Assembly: GCA_013399895.1 (NCBI GenBank)
Contig: VXBA01005582.1
Location: forward strand, 62,325 to 126,324
Direction: 5' to 3'
Length of the DNA: 64,000 nt
From: Serilophus lunatus
Lineage: Eukaryota; Chordata; Aves; Passeriformes; Eurylaimidae
Made by a program: the position numbers and the translations under genes. This document shows, piece by piece, positions 63,493-64,000 of the stretch (position 1 is its first letter; every line of letters begins with the position of its first letter). A model generated the notes under the pieces. It was not told the origin of the DNA. It saw only the letters and a list, made by a program, of their open reading frames with translations, and ran no database searches.

Positions 63493-64000
63493 CTGAATCA
63501 AATTTATAACATGTTAACAGTGGGCATGGCCTTGATTCACTGAGAGAAGTAAAAATTCAGTGTGCCTGGCTGCACTTGGACTGCCAGCACAGCTGAGTCC
63601 TGGTAACATGAGGTTGAGTCCAAATTGTGTGAATCTGGTAGAAATGCATTGTCTGTTTCAGTCCTCCTCCTTCTACTAGCAAGTAGTATTTGTCCAGCTG
63701 TGTAGTAAACTGGATTAGAGAACCAAATTGCTTGAAAATTAGTGCAGAAAATCCATGTGCAGGTAAGTCTATTACCTGCCCCTTAGCAGAAGAGGATGTG
63801 ATAACAGAAGTGGAAGGCTGAGAGCTGTCTGGAGGTAACTGTGGTTGACGTGGACCCCAATGCCTTTCGTGGTCCTTTTGGCTATTGGAAAAGGAAGAGG
63901 AATCTCCTGCCACCTCCAACTGTCTGCCTTTTTTGCATTTGGCACATTGCTGAGGTGTGTGCGTCCCTTATCTCTGTCAATGACTGTTAGGAGGGGTGAC
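63493..64000. other. Unique non-coding DNA
   Basis: I see no gene in the last 500 bp. A 120-codon minus-strand frame (63557-63919) has no recognised motif and no supporting splice signals that I can identify. Confidence 0.6.

Noticed and set aside
62681..63496. Open frames of 169 to 271 codons near the end of the window
   Set aside because: Most residues come from the 395-bp N run, and the rest is LTR sequence.

Overview
This window is non-coding vertebrate nuclear DNA and is most likely avian. Three observations support a bird. First, three fragments have the 3'-end signature of the chicken-repeat-1 (CR1) LINE family, ending in ATTCTATGA-type octamers. Second, two solo long terminal repeats (LTRs) come from one family that I recognise as common in neoavian and passerine genomes. 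Third, A/C-rich and G/T-rich low-complexity tracts recur along the window. The sequence is AT-rich and CpG-poor, with no CpG island. It reads as a gene desert or the interior of a very large intron.

I found no protein-coding gene I can name, and no tRNA, rRNA, CRISPR array, operon or other prokaryotic feature. Open frames outside repeats reach at most about 157 codons. That is about what chance gives when six frames of 64 kb are read. None resembles a known family, and several lie on both strands of the same bases. The longer apparent frames come from a run of N, a TATC microsatellite or an LTR.

Layout. 1-20489 is mostly unique sequence holding an old CR1-like fragment (about 5058), a 15-bp tandem duplication (4759), a TA repeat (9284) and three interstitial telomere units (17843). 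20495-21571 is a complete solo LTR on the minus strand with an AAAGG target duplication. 21577-39380 is unique DNA with a long TATC array (26552), a CR1 tail (30146) and a GT repeat (30277). 39381-39752 is a CR1 fragment. About 40730-40863 carries a TATA box, two adjacent hairpins and a poly(A) signal in about 130 bp. 40864-62273 is unique DNA with a 22-bp perfect tandem duplication (43050), another CR1 fragment (50308), a 12-bp perfect hairpin (58356) and several exon-like segments. 62274-62337 is a nested palindrome that looks like an ancient amniote repeat. 62570-63487 is a second LTR of the same family, with a GTATC duplication and a 395-bp assembly gap.

The items most worth checking are the TATA/hairpin/poly(A) unit near 40.75 kb, the microexon-like segment at 59.37 kb, the exon-like segment at 43.31 kb and the palindromic repeat at 62.3 kb. 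None of these is proven functional. I do not see a convincing new biological system here.
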